Below are positions 1 to 9,453 of a DNA stretch of 48,378 nucleotides, piece by piece; position 1 is the stretch's first letter, and each line of letters opens with the position of its first letter. This DNA is from an uncultured Eubacteriales bacterium (GTDB lineage: Bacteria; Bacillota; Clostridia; HGM11514), in contig CABUMF010000013.1 in the NCBI GenBank assembly GCA_902492655.1, positions 1 to 48,378 on the forward strand, in the 5' to 3' direction. The notes under the pieces were generated by a model. It did not search any database and was not told the origin of the DNA. It was given only the letters and a program-made list of their open reading frames with translations. Both the position numbers and the translations under genes were made by a program.

Positions 1-1
1 T

Positions 2-3000
2 GAGATTTATTCTCCCGAAGGCAATATTCTTACAAAAACAGCCGATTTGATCGGATATAATAAATCTGACGCATTGATAGGAAGCTGGGATCGTATTGTA
101 ATGTACGCTCCCGTGTCAACAGTACCCGGAAATGCGGTTATGTACGATGACATCACAGTATTAAAAGCAGTGAAAAAACCGGTAACCGTTAAGTATGACA
201 ACACTTACGGTTCTGTAAAATATAACGGAGAGGTAGTTGAAAGCGGCGATGCAATTGCCGTTCCCTACAACAGCGACTCAGAAATTAAGCTTACCGTTGA
301 ACCTAAATCCGAGTATATGGTTAAGGATGTAACGGTTGGCGGTGTATCCGTAGGTAACACAACGGAAATTTCCCTTAAAAATATAACGGGGGACACAGAG
401 GTTGAGGTTTCATTTAAGAAAGCGCCTCTTGCAGAGCCCCGTGCACCGATTGTTTCAAATGTTAAAATTATCGGAACCGCTATGGTTACGAGAGAACTTT
501 CCGTAGACTTTGATTTTTCAGACGAAAACGAAGACGAAATGACCGGTGCGGACTACTCATGGGAGCTTTCCGCAGACGGTAAAACAGACTGGGAAACAGC
601 ATCGACAGGCGAAACCTTTACTCTTACGGAAGAAATGATAGGAAAGTCTTTAAGAGTAGGTATCGTAGCTAAGACAGATGCCGCAGAGCTTTCAAACAGC
701 GAAAAGACTTATTCCGATGTTTTCGGTCCCGTATTTGCACTTAAAGAAGCTCCTTCCATAAAGGAAGGTTCCGCAAAAATCAACGGAAGCGGCAATGTGA
801 GCGACGCTTTAATTGCAAATTACACTTATGTTTACGATAAAGTAAAGGGCGATGTTGAGGGTGATACCGAATTTGTTTGGGAATCCGCAGACAGCGCAGA
901 CGGAGAATATACGGTAATTCCGGGAGAAAACAGCAAGGTTTTCTGCCCATCAAGCGATTATGTAAAAAAATATGTTCGTGTTAAAATAACCCCCGTTGAT
1001 GTAAACGGCATTAAGGGTGAAACTGCCGTAACCGAACCTATAGTAGTTTCCGCAGATGCAAGCGTGTTCTTTGTTGCTACAGACGGAAGTGACGATAACA
1101 CAGGTACTTACACAGAGCCCTTCGCAACAATCAGCAAGGCTAAAAGTGTTGTTCGTTCACTCGTTTCAAAGGGACTTACAGCTCCTGTGTATGTAAATGT
1201 TCGAGGCGGAGATTATTATCTTGACGCAGGTCTTGTATTTGACGGCAGTGATTCGGGTACGGAGCAGTATCCCATAACCTACCGTGCTTATAACGGTGAA
1301 ACCGTTAACCTTTTGGGTTCAAAAAAGCTTGATGCTTCTAAGATAACCAAGGTTACCGATGAAAAAATTCTCAATAAGCTTATAGAGGCTCCGGCTCGCG
1401 AACACCTTTATCAGGTTAAAATGAGCGATCTCGGAATTGATGCTCCCGCACTTGGATATAACGGTCAGAACCGCAAGAATGTGTTTATTCTCGATAATAC
1501 CGAGCTCACAAATGCCCGTTGGCCCAATTTGGACGAGTCCGGCGGAGAACATACCTTTATAGGCGGTCAGGCGGCTGAGCTTACAGAAGATGAAGAGGGT
1601 AAATATAACGGGGATTCCCAGCCGATTAAGTTCAATTATTTTGACGATACAAACCGTTCCTCTCTTTGGGAATTTAAAGAGAACGATATGTTTATCGGCG
1701 GCGGTATTTCATACCTTTGGGCAGCACAGGTCTGCAAAATCGGTATGCTTGATCCCGAAAACAAAATACTCAAAAGCTCAGAAAACTTTACTTACGGTCA
1801 GGCAACCTATACCGCAAAGGATGACAGGTACCTCTATTTTGAAAACATTATGGAGGAAATTGATGTTCCCGGCGAAAGCTATCTTGACCGCGAAACCGAC
1901 ACACTCTATTTGTACCCCGCAGGTGAAATAACGGAGGATTCAAGATTTTCGTTGACAACGCTTTCGTCTGATGTTATTAACTGCGAAAGCGGATGTAATC
2001 TTGTGTTTGACGGACTTAACATCAAAGAAACAACAGGTACCGGCGCTTTGTTCGGTGGCTTGTCCAATAATGTTACGGTAAAAAATGCGGATTTTGCATT
2101 TCTCGGTGTTTACGGAATTAGAATTTACGGTTATAATAAAACAATCGAAAACTGCAATTTCTATAACATTCCAAACTCTGCTATCATGCTCAACGGCGGA
2201 GACAAAACCTCTCTTACATCCTCAGGAAACGTTGTAAATAACAATGTTTTCAGAGCTTGCTCCGGTACCTGTAATGGTGCTATTGAAGTAAGCGGTGTAG
2301 GACATATTGTCAAAAACAACAAGTTTTATGATTATGACAGAGATGCACTCCGTTGCTTCGGAGTTAACAACATAGTTATTGAGTACAACGAGTTTTACGA
2401 TTGCGCTCAGCTTAACTCCGACGCAGGTGTAATTTACTTCGGCAGAAGAGTTGGGGATATAGGTAATATTATCCGTTATAACTATTTCCATGAATACGGC
2501 GGCCATGTGGGAACACACGGTCAGCAGGCAATCTTTACCGATGACGGTCAGGTAGGCCCTGCAATTTACGGAAATATTATGTATAATCCTGTTTCCGAAA
2601 CTTCATATCCCTTTAAGACCCACGCAGGTCAGTTCCACTGGATTCACGATAACATCTTTATCGGTGCTAAAGGTCAGGGGCTCTTTATGCAGATGTGGCC
2701 TCGCGGCTGGACACAGGCTCAGGATAAGCGTGAAGGTGTAGGAAGATGGTTCTTCTATATTCAGGACATCGGTGATGATATTTTATCGACCGGTAAATCA
2801 GGCATGTTTGCTACATATAAGGATTTGCTCTTTAGCGATACATGGTATAAGTATTACACCGAAGAAGAGCCCACAGGTCAGTGGAAATCCATGCTTGAAA
2901 ACTATATTAACAAAGATATGTACGCAAAGCTTCAGGAAGCGTACGCAAACAGCACTAAGGAAAACAGCAAGGCACTTACCGACCTTGTAAATACTATTCC

Positions 3001-5206
3001 CAATGAGTATACAAACAAGCTTTGGAACAATGTTTACATCGACATCAGAACACCTGTTTCCGGCGGAAACTATTCCTATGAAACAAGTGCTCAGTTTACA
3101 CTTGAAGACGGCAAAAAGCTCTTTAAGGATTTCGGCAGTGACTTTACGCTCACAAGTGATGGTCTTGCAACAATTCGTGAGCAAATTCCCGAATTTGAAT
3201 CGGTTGATTTTTCAAAGATAGGTCTTGAGGAATCCGCAAACGAGATTTCTGCTCCGAAAGCTTCAAATGTTAAGATTACAGGTAACCCGAAAGCAGGCAA
3301 CGCTTTAACCGCTAAATACGATTACGAAAGCGAAGCCGGAATTAAAGAAGGTCTTTCCAAAGTCTATTGGTATGTTTCAGACAAAGAGGACGGAAAGTAT
3401 GAAAGAATTACCAGAGGCTACGGTCCTGCACTCACTCTTACCGAGGATTATGAAAACAAATATGTAAGATACGAGGTTGTGCCGGTTGACAGCGAATATC
3501 GCTATGACAGGAAAGCTTATACCTCCGAGGCAATTTTGGTTTCGGACAGCACTTCTGCAGATAAAACAGAGCTTTGGGATAATATTGGAGATGCCGTTGA
3601 ACTCATTGACGGAGTCGAAGTAGGTAATAAACCCGGTCAGTATCCGCAAAGCGCAGTAGATAGCCTTGAAAAAGCTATCTCAGAGGCTAAGCAGATTGCA
3701 AATACTCAGAACGCTTTTGAATATCAGATTTCTGATGCTACAGATGTGCTTAAAGCAGCAATTGACGAATTTATCGCAAGCGTTGTGCCCGATGAATCAA
3801 AAGATGCGGACAAAACAAGACTTGAAGAAGTAATAGCCGAAGCCGAAGGCTTTGTAAAATCAGCAAAAACCGGCACCGGCTACGGTGAATACACCTCCTC
3901 GGTTATAGCTTCGCTTAACACCGAAATTAATTTGGCAAAGCAGGTTAATTCCGATGATGATGCTACAGCTTCGGATGTTAACGATGCCGTACTCAAACTT
4001 AGAAATGCGCTTAATAACACAAAGGGTAAGTTTAATCAGAGCGGTGTGGTAAGCTCAAACGGCACTCTTAATCTCAATTACAACGGTGAAAAAGCTGAAA
4101 TCACTGTAGGAAACGGTGTAAATAATGTTGAGGTTATTGTTGAAAAAGGTGCACAAATGCCTGAGGTAACCGTAAATTCCGGCAGCTCATCTCTTGAAAT
4201 CAGAAGGGGAACTGCGGCAAACGGAAACTTTGATCTTCCTATCGAAGGCACAACACATACGGCTAACCTTAAAGCCGGAACAATCAGCAAGGTTTATGCT
4301 TCCGGCAGTGAATTAGCTGAGTTTGACAAGCTTGTCAGACTTGTGTTTAAGGGCGAGGCAAACAAAAAAGCGGCTTATCTTGACACAAACGGTGCATACA
4401 CAACCGTATCAAAACTCTTGACTTCCGACAGCTTTGAGACTGCCGAAAAGTCACTTGAAGGCAAGAAACAGCGTGCGGTATACGTGAATGTTGGCGACGA
4501 TTTGGTTGTTTACACTTATCTTACATCGGAATGGATTACAATAGAATCACCTTCTTCGGTTGTTGACGAAGGCGGTAACATCGGTGGCGGCGGAGCAGGA
4601 AATGTAATCGTTAACGGTGGCGGAAATAAGGGCACTAACAATTTCTATTCCGCAGATACAACAACTCCTAGCATAGATAACCCCTTTACTGATATGGTGA
4701 ACCATTGGGCAGCCGCAGATGTCCTTGCATTGAATAAGGCAGGAATCGTTTCGGGTGTATCAGATTCACTCTTTGAACCTGAGAGAAATATAACCAGAGC
4801 GGAATTTGCCGCTATAATCGCCCGTGCTTTGAATCTTGGGGAAAAAGCCGCAAGCTATAAAGATGTTAGCACAAACGATTGGTTTGCAGGCTATGTAGGT
4901 TCCTGCTCCGATGCCGGTATTATTTCGGGCTTTGACGGATTCTTCAGACCAAACGATAACATCACCCGTCAGGAAATGGCTGTAATTATAGTTAACGCAT
5001 ATTCTTACATCGGCGGTGTAGGCGCAAGCGGCAGCTTAGGAGAATTTACCGATAAATCGGAAATTGCAGACTGGGCAAAGGCGGCTGTTGATACAGCTTC
5101 CTCCGTAGGACTTATCTCAGGTATGGGAGACGGTACCTTTGCACCCAATGCAAATGCAACACGAGCTCAGGCTGCAAGTATTGTTAAGAGACTTCTTGAC
5201 AAATAA
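2..5206 (+). CDS. SLH-anchored right-handed beta-helix surface protein (5' end outside window)
   Basis: The frame is already open at base 2, so the true start and any signal peptide lie upstream; about 1,734 residues are visible. From N to C there is a bacterial-repeat-like beta module (nt 180-425), two Ig-like modules (nt 430-1050), a long parallel beta-helix opening with a DGSDDNTG-type motif and rich in Asn/Gly rungs (nt 1060-2750), a further Ig-like module (nt 3247-3510), helical FIVAR-like repeats (nt 3560-4020), a small beta region, a Gly/Asn-rich linker (nt 4560-4660) and three SLH repeats (nt 4680-5200). SLH repeats bind pyruvylated secondary wall polymer, so the protein should be displayed on the cell surface. 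Beta-helix proteins of this layout are often polysaccharide lyases or glycosidases, but I cannot identify catalytic residues or a substrate. No frameshift is seen. Confidence 0.9.
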   Translation, partial: EIYSPEGNILTKTADLIGYNKSDALIGSWDRIVMYAPVSTVPGNAVMYDDITVLKAVKKPVTVKYDNTYGSVKYNGEVVESGDAIAVPYNSDSEIKLTVEPKSEYMVKDVTVGGVSVGNTTEISLKNITGDTEVEVSFKKAPLAEPRAPIVSNVKIIGTAMVTRELSVDFDFSDENEDEMTGADYSWELSADGKTDWETASTGETFTLTEEMIGKSLRVGIVAKTDAAELSNSEKTYSDVFGPVFALKEAPSIKEGSAKINGSGNVSDALIANYTYVYDKVKGDVEGDTEFVWESADSADGEYTVIPGENSKVFCPSSDYVKKYVRVKITPVDVNGIKGETAVTEPIVVSADASVFFVATDGSDDNTGTYTEPFATISKAKSVVRSLVSKGLTAPVYVNVRGGDYYLDAGLVFDGSDSGTEQYPITYRAYNGETVNLLGSKKLDASKITKVTDEKILNKLIEAPAREHLYQVKMSDLGIDAPALGYNGQNRKNVFILDNTELTNARWPNLDESGGEHTFIGGQAAELTEDEEGKYNGDSQPIKFNYFDDTNRSSLWEFKENDMFIGGGISYLWAAQVCKIGMLDPENKILKSSENFTYGQATYTAKDDRYLYFENIMEEIDVPGESYLDRETDTLYLYPAGEITEDSRFSLTTLSSDVINCESGCNLVFDGLNIKETTGTGALFGGLSNNVTVKNADFAFLGVYGIRIYGYNKTIENCNFYNIPNSAIMLNGGDKTSLTSSGNVVNNNVFRACSGTCNGAIEVSGVGHIVKNNKFYDYDRDALRCFGVNNIVIEYNEFYDCAQLNSDAGVIYFGRRVGDIGNIIRYNYFHEYGGHVGTHGQQAIFTDDGQVGPAIYGNIMYNPVSETSYPFKTHAGQFHWIHDNIFIGAKGQGLFMQMWPRGWTQAQDKREGVGRWFFYIQDIGDDILSTGKSGMFATYKDLLFSDTWYKYYTEEEPTGQWKSMLENYINKDMYAKLQEAYANSTKENSKALTDLVNTIPNEYTNKLWNNVYIDIRTPVSGGNYSYETSAQFTLEDGKKLFKDFGSDFTLTSDGLATIREQIPEFESVDFSKIGLEESANEISAPKASNVKITGNPKAGNALTAKYDYESEAGIKEGLSKVYWYVSDKEDGKYERITRGYGPALTLTEDYENKYVRYEVVPVDSEYRYDRKAYTSEAILVSDSTSADKTELWDNIGDAVELIDGVEVGNKPGQYPQSAVDSLEKAISEAKQIANTQNAFEYQISDATDVLKAAIDEFIASVVPDESKDADKTRLEEVIAEAEGFVKSAKTGTGYGEYTSSVIASLNTEINLAKQVNSDDDATASDVNDAVLKLRNALNNTKGKFNQSGVVSSNGTLNLNYNGEKAEITVGNGVNNVEVIVEKGAQMPEVTVNSGSSSLEIRRGTAANGNFDLPIEGTTHTANLKAGTISKVYASGSELAEFDKLVRLVFKGEANKKAAYLDTNGAYTTVSKLLTSDSFETAEKSLEGKKQRAVYVNVGDDLVVYTYLTSEWITIESPSSVVDEGGNIGGGGAGNVIVNGGGNKGTNNFYSADTTTPSIDNPFTDMVNHWAAADVLALNKAGIVSGVSDSLFEPERNITRAEFAAIIARALNLGEKAASYKDVSTNDWFAGYVGSCSDAGIISGFDGFFRPNDNITRQEMAVIIVNAYSYIGGVGASGSLGEFTDKSEIADWAKAAVDTASSVGLISGMGDGTFAPNANATRAQAASIVKRLLDK

Positions 5207-5240
5207 TTAATTTAGCGTATCCCACTCTCTCCTTATATAT

Positions 5241-5280
5241 GCGGAGCAGTTTCTCTTTTCACTGCTCCGCAATACATTTT
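5241..5280 (+). terminator. Rho-independent terminator after the SLH protein
   Basis: A perfect 10-bp stem, GCGGAGCAGT with ACTGCTCCGC (5241-5250 / 5261-5270), lies 35 nt past the stop codon. The tail is only moderately T-rich, so efficiency is uncertain. Confidence 0.65.
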
Positions 5281-5316
5281 AAATTAAGAAAGGAATAATA
5301 TAGAATTTTCTTCATG

Positions 5317-5351
5317 GAAATCGTCTTGCGAATTTTTCGTAAGGCGATTTC
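5317..5351. repeat. 14-bp-arm palindrome in the intergenic region
   Basis: GAAATCGTCTTGCG (5317-5330) pairs with CGTAAGGCGATTTC (5338-5351) across a 7-nt loop; two of the pairs are G-U wobbles. No T-tract follows, so it is a poor terminator. It could be a dispersed palindromic repeat or an RNA element. The rest of the 5206-5493 gap holds only the terminator and a weak promoter. Confidence 0.55.
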
Positions 5352-5405
5352 TCATTGTTTGTGCAGGTATGATCGGAATAAGATATTTTAGTGTTTCCTA
5401 CAATT

Positions 5406-5438
5406 TTGACACATTTTTCTTCAAAATCTGACTATATA
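5406..5438 (+). promoter_or_regulatory. Weak candidate promoter for the LiaF-like module
   Basis: A perfect -35 hexamer TTGACA (5406-5411) is followed 21 bp later by TATATA (5433-5438). That spacing is too long for unaided sigma-A, so an activator or another sigma factor would be needed. Tentative. Confidence 0.25.
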
Positions 5439-5492
5439 TTATTTAGTGTATGAGGTAAAATATGAGTAATAAATGAGAAAGGGGCAGACGTT

Positions 5493-5630
5493 ATGGGAAC
5501 ACTTGCGACAATAATTATGTATGCATTTATTATCGGTGTTGTCTCTGCGGTCGGGTTTTTTGTAATAAAATCCGCAGTGAAAGCAGCATTGGAAGAATTT
5601 GTGGAGGAAAAAAGATATGAAAAGAATTAA
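5493..5630 (+). CDS. 45-aa single-span membrane protein
   Basis: This short frame has an ATG after a GGGG-containing ribosome site. It encodes an N-terminal hydrophobic helix (about residues 4-25) followed by a charged amphipathic tail rich in Glu and Lys. Its last 14 nt overlap the start of the next gene, and the ribosome site of that gene lies inside its 3' end, so translational coupling is likely. I do not recognise a family. Its position at the head of a LiaF/DUF4097-like module suggests a small membrane partner of the envelope-stress proteins, by analogy with small LiaI-like proteins; that role is inference from context. Confidence 0.6.
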   Translation: MGTLATIIMYAFIIGVVSAVGFFVIKSAVKAALEEFVEEKRYEKN

Positions 5631-6294
5631 CAGTATTTTATGGGGACTTGTTCTTCTGGCAGTCAGCGCAGTTCTTATTTTAAACGTGTTCGGAATAACT
5701 GACATTAATTTGTTTTTTGAGGGTTGGTGGACCTTGTTTATTATCGTTCCGTGCCTTATAGGTCTTATCTCCAACCGTGACAAAACAGGCAATGCCGTAG
5801 GACTTTTGGTGGGAATATTCCTGTTGCTTGCCTGCCGTGATTTAATCAGATTCGATTATTTCTGGAAGCTTTTGGTTCCCGTTATAATTGCGGCAATCGG
5901 CATTAAAATGATTTTTAAGGGTGTAAGAGGAAATAAAGGCTTTGTAAAATGCGATATTACAAACGAAAAAGATATTAAAACGGGTTTTGCCGCTTTTTCG
6001 GGGCAGGACATAGTAGTTGACAACGAAATTTTTAAGGGCGCAGAGCTTACTTCCGTGTTCGGCGGAATAAAGTGCGACTTGAGGAATGCGATCTTTGAAG
6101 GAGATACCGTAATTAATGCTTGTTGCATTTTCGGCGGAACCGACATTATTCTTCCCGACTGCGTGAACATCAAGGTAAATTCCAACTCTGTTTTCGGCGG
6201 TATTGACAACAAAAAGCATCGTAATTCAAACGAAAACCAATATACCGTTTACGTAAACGGAACCTGTATTTTCGGAGGAGTTGATGTAAAATGA
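5617..6294 (+). CDS. LiaF-like membrane protein (cell-wall stress response)
   Basis: The protein has 225 aa. An in-frame TTG at 5599 exists, but GGAGG at 5603-5607 lies 9 nt before the ATG at 5617, which fixes the start. Residues 1-105 form about four closely packed membrane segments of the LiaI/LiaF-like transmembrane type. The soluble C-terminal half carries repeated V/IFGG turns (VFGGI, IFGGT, VFGGI, IFGGV), typical of the LiaF C-terminal beta domain. In Bacillus, LiaF holds the LiaSR two-component system inactive until the wall is damaged. No adjacent liaSR genes are present, so function here is by family only. It overlaps the following gene by 4 nt (ATGA). Confidence 0.8.
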   Translation: MKRINSILWGLVLLAVSAVLILNVFGITDINLFFEGWWTLFIIVPCLIGLISNRDKTGNAVGLLVGIFLLLACRDLIRFDYFWKLLVPVIIAAIGIKMIFKGVRGNKGFVKCDITNEKDIKTGFAAFSGQDIVVDNEIFKGAELTSVFGGIKCDLRNAIFEGDTVINACCIFGGTDIILPDCVNIKVNSNSVFGGIDNKKHRNSNENQYTVYVNGTCIFGGVDVK

Positions 6295-7130
6295 CACCTT
6301 TGCAGAAAACACTGAAATATCTTGCAATGGCATTTGCAATATTTCTGTGCATAAGCATACTGATCGGCATATTCGGAGGGCTTTATACCGTTACATACTT
6401 TATATCCGGAAATTCCGGCGAACAAGGTGTTGAAAGCATAATGACCGAGCAGTTTTCGGGCGGCGAAATAACAGGTCTCAGGGTTAATATCAGTGCCGCC
6501 GAGCTCGAAATAAAAGCAGGCGAAAAATTCTCCGTTGAAACAAATCACAAGTATATAACCTGCAAGGAAAACGGAGATATTCTTGAAATTGACGAAACAA
6601 AACCATTTTTCGCTTCGCATCCGGGCGGAATGAAGGTTATTTTAACCATTCCGAAGGAAACCGTTTTTGATTATGCAGATATACGCACCGCAGCCGGAAG
6701 CCTCAAAATTGACAATTTTCGGGTAAACTCATTTTCTGCCAATCTCGGAGCAGGAGAACTAAGTGCAGAGGGGCTTTATGTGCTTCATAATACTGAAATT
6801 GAAGGTGGAGCCGGAAGCGTAACGATACAACATTCATATCTCAATAATTCCGATATTGACATGGGCGTCGGAGAACTGGATTTTGAAGGGGAGCTGGACG
6901 GAAATTGCAACATTGACTACGGCATCGGAGAAACAAATCTTGTACTTTCGGGTACGGAAAACGACTATACGATAGAGCTTGACAAAGGAATAGGCGAAGC
7001 TATGATTGAAGGTAAAAAAATGAGTGATGATTCGGTCTACGGCTACGGAATAAGACAAATTGAAATTGACGGCGGTATCGGCGAACTCAATATAACCTTT
7101 AATCCAAAGAATGAATATGAAAAAATATGA
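6291..7130 (+). CDS. DUF4097-family membrane-anchored beta-repeat protein
   Basis: The protein has 279 aa and starts at the ATGA overlap with the LiaF-like gene. One N-terminal membrane helix (about residues 12-35) precedes an extracellular-type beta domain. From about residue 145 onward the repeats GAGE, GAGS, GVGE, GIGE, GIGE and GIGE recur about every 20 residues, as expected of the DUF4097 (YvlB/adhesin-like) beta-solenoid fold. These proteins commonly accompany LiaF and PspC-like proteins in envelope-stress operons, but their biochemical role is not established. Tight coupling to its neighbours supports a joint function. Confidence 0.75.
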   Translation: MTPLQKTLKYLAMAFAIFLCISILIGIFGGLYTVTYFISGNSGEQGVESIMTEQFSGGEITGLRVNISAAELEIKAGEKFSVETNHKYITCKENGDILEIDETKPFFASHPGGMKVILTIPKETVFDYADIRTAAGSLKIDNFRVNSFSANLGAGELSAEGLYVLHNTEIEGGAGSVTIQHSYLNNSDIDMGVGELDFEGELDGNCNIDYGIGETNLVLSGTENDYTIELDKGIGEAMIEGKKMSDDSVYGYGIRQIEIDGGIGELNITFNPKNEYEKI

Positions 7131-7146
7131 AAAGGGGATGTTTTGA

Positions 7147-7476
7147 ATGAAAAACACGGCTAATATTCTTTTATCGGTATCAATACTTCTTATATCACTT
7201 ATTTTGATTATGCTAAGTGCGGCTTTGTTTGAGTTCATGCCGATTGATTGGTCTGTTTTGCTTGTTGTTTTAAGCGGTATAACATTTATAATTTCATTAA
7301 TTGCCGCAATATTGCTGGATTACAGTGCAGGAGATTATGAGTGCAAAAATTGCGGTCATAAATTCAAGCCTACCCTTACGGCTTATATTTTCGGGGCGCA
7401 CACATTTACAAGAAGATATTTACGGTGCCCTCACTGCAACGAAAAAAGCTTTTGTAAAAGAAAACTGAATGAATAA
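7147..7476 (+). CDS. Small membrane protein with C-terminal zinc ribbon
   Basis: The protein has 109 aa. Two hydrophobic segments (about residues 6-30 and 35-58) are followed by a cytosolic-type tail with CxxC pairs: CKNC near residue 65 and CPHC near residue 97, then a basic C-terminus. The paired cysteines suggest a structural zinc ribbon. It starts 16 nt after the DUF4097 gene with a GGGG-type ribosome site, so it is probably the last gene of the envelope-stress unit. I do not know a function for this family. Confidence 0.65.
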   Translation: MKNTANILLSVSILLISLILIMLSAALFEFMPIDWSVLLVVLSGITFIISLIAAILLDYSAGDYECKNCGHKFKPTLTAYIFGAHTFTRRYLRCPHCNEKSFCKRKLNE

Positions 7477-7529
7477 TCGGGAAAAATATTATTACAGCTT
7501 TATCTTTAAGTAAAAAAACGGAGGATTTT

Positions 7530-8714
7530 ATGAACAATTTTATTTACGAAACGCCTACCAGGGTGTATTTTGGGAAAGGTGAAGAAAACAATATAGGAAG
7601 GATACTTTCGGCATATAATCCGAAAAAAGTATTGATTCATTACGGTAAAAATTCCGTAAAGGAAAGCGGATTGTTGGACAGAGTAAAGAAAAATCTTGAT
7701 GCTGAAGGAATTAATTATATTGAACTGGGCGGAGTTTGCGCAAATCCCGAGCTGAGCCTTGTCAGAAGGGGAATTGAATTATGTATTGCAAACCGGGTGG
7801 ACTTTGTTCTGGCGATTGGCGGCGGCTCGGTGATTGATTCTGCAAAAGGTATAGCAAACGGCGCCGCAAACCCCGATGTGGATGTATGGGATTTTTCGCT
7901 TGGCAAATGCGTGCCCGAAAAAACCTTAAATAAGGGCGCAATTCTGACGCTGTCAGCCGCAGGTTCGGAAATGTCAAACTCCTGTGTTATTACAAACAGC
8001 GATACGGGAGAAAAAAGAGGGTACGGTTGCAGTAATAACAGATTGAACTTTGCCATTGAAAATCCCGAGCTGACATTTACCGTAAATGCGTATCAAACGG
8101 CTTGCGGAATTGTGGATATTGCCATGCACACCATTGAGAGATACTTTTGCCCGGGTGAAGATACTTATTTAACGGATTCTATAGCCGAGTCGGTTATAAA
8201 ATCGGTTATGAAAGCCGGTGTTGATTGCCTAAAAAACCCGTATGATTATGAGGCGCGAGCAAACATGATGTGGGCTTCGTCTTTGGCGCATAACGGGCTG
8301 ACGCAGTGCGGTAGAGAGTTTCAACTGCCTGTTCATCAATTTGAGCATGAGGTTTCCGGAATGTATCCGCAAATAGCTCACGGTGCCGGTCTTGCGGCAA
8401 TATGGTGCAGTTGGGCAAGATATGTTTATCCGTCCAATTTGAGCAGATGGCTTCAATATGCTCATAATATCTGGAATTTGGATATTGACTTTGAGCACCC
8501 GGACAGGACTGTCGAAGAAGCAATAGCAATGCAAGAACGGTTCTATTCGTCTATCGGTATGCCGACTGATCTTAAGTCTTTGGGCGTAAGCAGGGACTCT
8601 CTTGAAAAGCTTGCACTCGATTGCTCAAGAAATAAGACAAGAATCTTGACGGGCTACAGAAGCCTTGATTATGACGACATATTAAAAATATATAATATGG
8701 CTTTTGATAATTAA
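7530..8714 (+). CDS. Iron-containing alcohol dehydrogenase (butanol-dehydrogenase type)
   Basis: The protein has 394 aa, normal for group III metal-dependent alcohol dehydrogenases. The nucleotide-binding loop GGGSVIDSAKG is at residues 97-107, and the metal ligands appear to be Asp196, His200, His269 and His284, all present. It most resembles the NAD(P)H-dependent butanol dehydrogenases (BdhA/YugJ) that reduce aldehydes to alcohols in fermenting Firmicutes; the substrate cannot be read from sequence. CGGAGGA lies just before the ATG. It precedes a GNAT gene by 52 nt with a small AACTGT/ACAGTT hairpin between them. No clear sigma-A promoter was found directly upstream. Confidence 0.88.
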   Translation: MNNFIYETPTRVYFGKGEENNIGRILSAYNPKKVLIHYGKNSVKESGLLDRVKKNLDAEGINYIELGGVCANPELSLVRRGIELCIANRVDFVLAIGGGSVIDSAKGIANGAANPDVDVWDFSLGKCVPEKTLNKGAILTLSAAGSEMSNSCVITNSDTGEKRGYGCSNNRLNFAIENPELTFTVNAYQTACGIVDIAMHTIERYFCPGEDTYLTDSIAESVIKSVMKAGVDCLKNPYDYEARANMMWASSLAHNGLTQCGREFQLPVHQFEHEVSGMYPQIAHGAGLAAIWCSWARYVYPSNLSRWLQYAHNIWNLDIDFEHPDRTVEEAIAMQERFYSSIGMPTDLKSLGVSRDSLEKLALDCSRNKTRILTGYRSLDYDDILKIYNMAFDN

Positions 8715-8766
8715 TTACGGCAAAAAAACTGTCGGAACAGTTATTTAGAGAAGGAAAGGAAATAAT

Positions 8767-9393
8767 ATGATTAAAGATAATATAAAAATAAGATTTGAGA
8801 AAAAGGAAGAATACAGGGAAGTTGAAAATCTTGTAAGGGAAAGCTTTTGGAATGTGTACCGTCCGGGTTGCTTTGAACATTATGTATTAAATCAGCTTCG
8901 TGACGATCCGGCGTTTGTTCCGGAACTTGATTTTGTTATGGAACAAAACGGCAGGCTGATCGGTCAGAATATGTTTATGAGAGCAAATATAAAAGCTGAT
9001 GACGGCAGAGATATACCGATTATGACTATGGGACCGATTTGCATTATTCCTGAGCTTAAAAGGCAGGGGTACGGTAAAATTCTGCTTGACTACTCATTGG
9101 AAAAAGCCGCAGAGCTCGGGTGCGGAGCTGTTTGCTTTGAAGGTAATATTGACTTTTACGGAAAGAGTGGCTTTACATATGCCAAAAATTTCAATATCCG
9201 CTATCACGGACTTCCTGAGGGCGAGGACTCTTCTTTCTTTTTGTGTAAGGAATTAATCCCGGGATATTTGGCCGGTATTACGGGCGAGTATGCAACGCCG
9301 GAAGGATATTTCGTTGATGAAGCTAAGGTTGAGGAGTTCGATAAGGAGTTCCCGTTTAAGGAAAAACTGAAGCTTCCGGGTCAGTTATTTTAA
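8767..9393 (+). CDS. GNAT-family N-acetyltransferase
   Basis: The protein has 208 aa. The acetyl-CoA-binding core is visible around residues 90-125: a beta strand ending in GPICIIPELKRQGYGKILL, which contains the R/QxxGxG/A loop, followed by a helix, and then an FYGKSGF motif typical of the subfamily. The ATG has AAGGAAA upstream. These enzymes transfer acetyl groups to small amines or proteins; the acceptor is unknown. No terminator separates it from the alcohol dehydrogenase, so the two may be co-transcribed. Confidence 0.85.
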   Translation: MIKDNIKIRFEKKEEYREVENLVRESFWNVYRPGCFEHYVLNQLRDDPAFVPELDFVMEQNGRLIGQNMFMRANIKADDGRDIPIMTMGPICIIPELKRQGYGKILLDYSLEKAAELGCGAVCFEGNIDFYGKSGFTYAKNFNIRYHGLPEGEDSSFFLCKELIPGYLAGITGEYATPEGYFVDEAKVEEFDKEFPFKEKLKLPGQLF

Positions 9394-9453
9394 CAGCATA
9401 AATTAAAATGAGTAAGAGGAGAAAAATATTTATAAAACTTTTTAAAATAATGC

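Noticed and set aside
1590..1931. 113-aa frame inside the SLH protein gene, and many similar frames on both strands
   Set aside because: They overlap strongly coding genes in other frames, lack ribosome sites and have low-complexity or biased composition.
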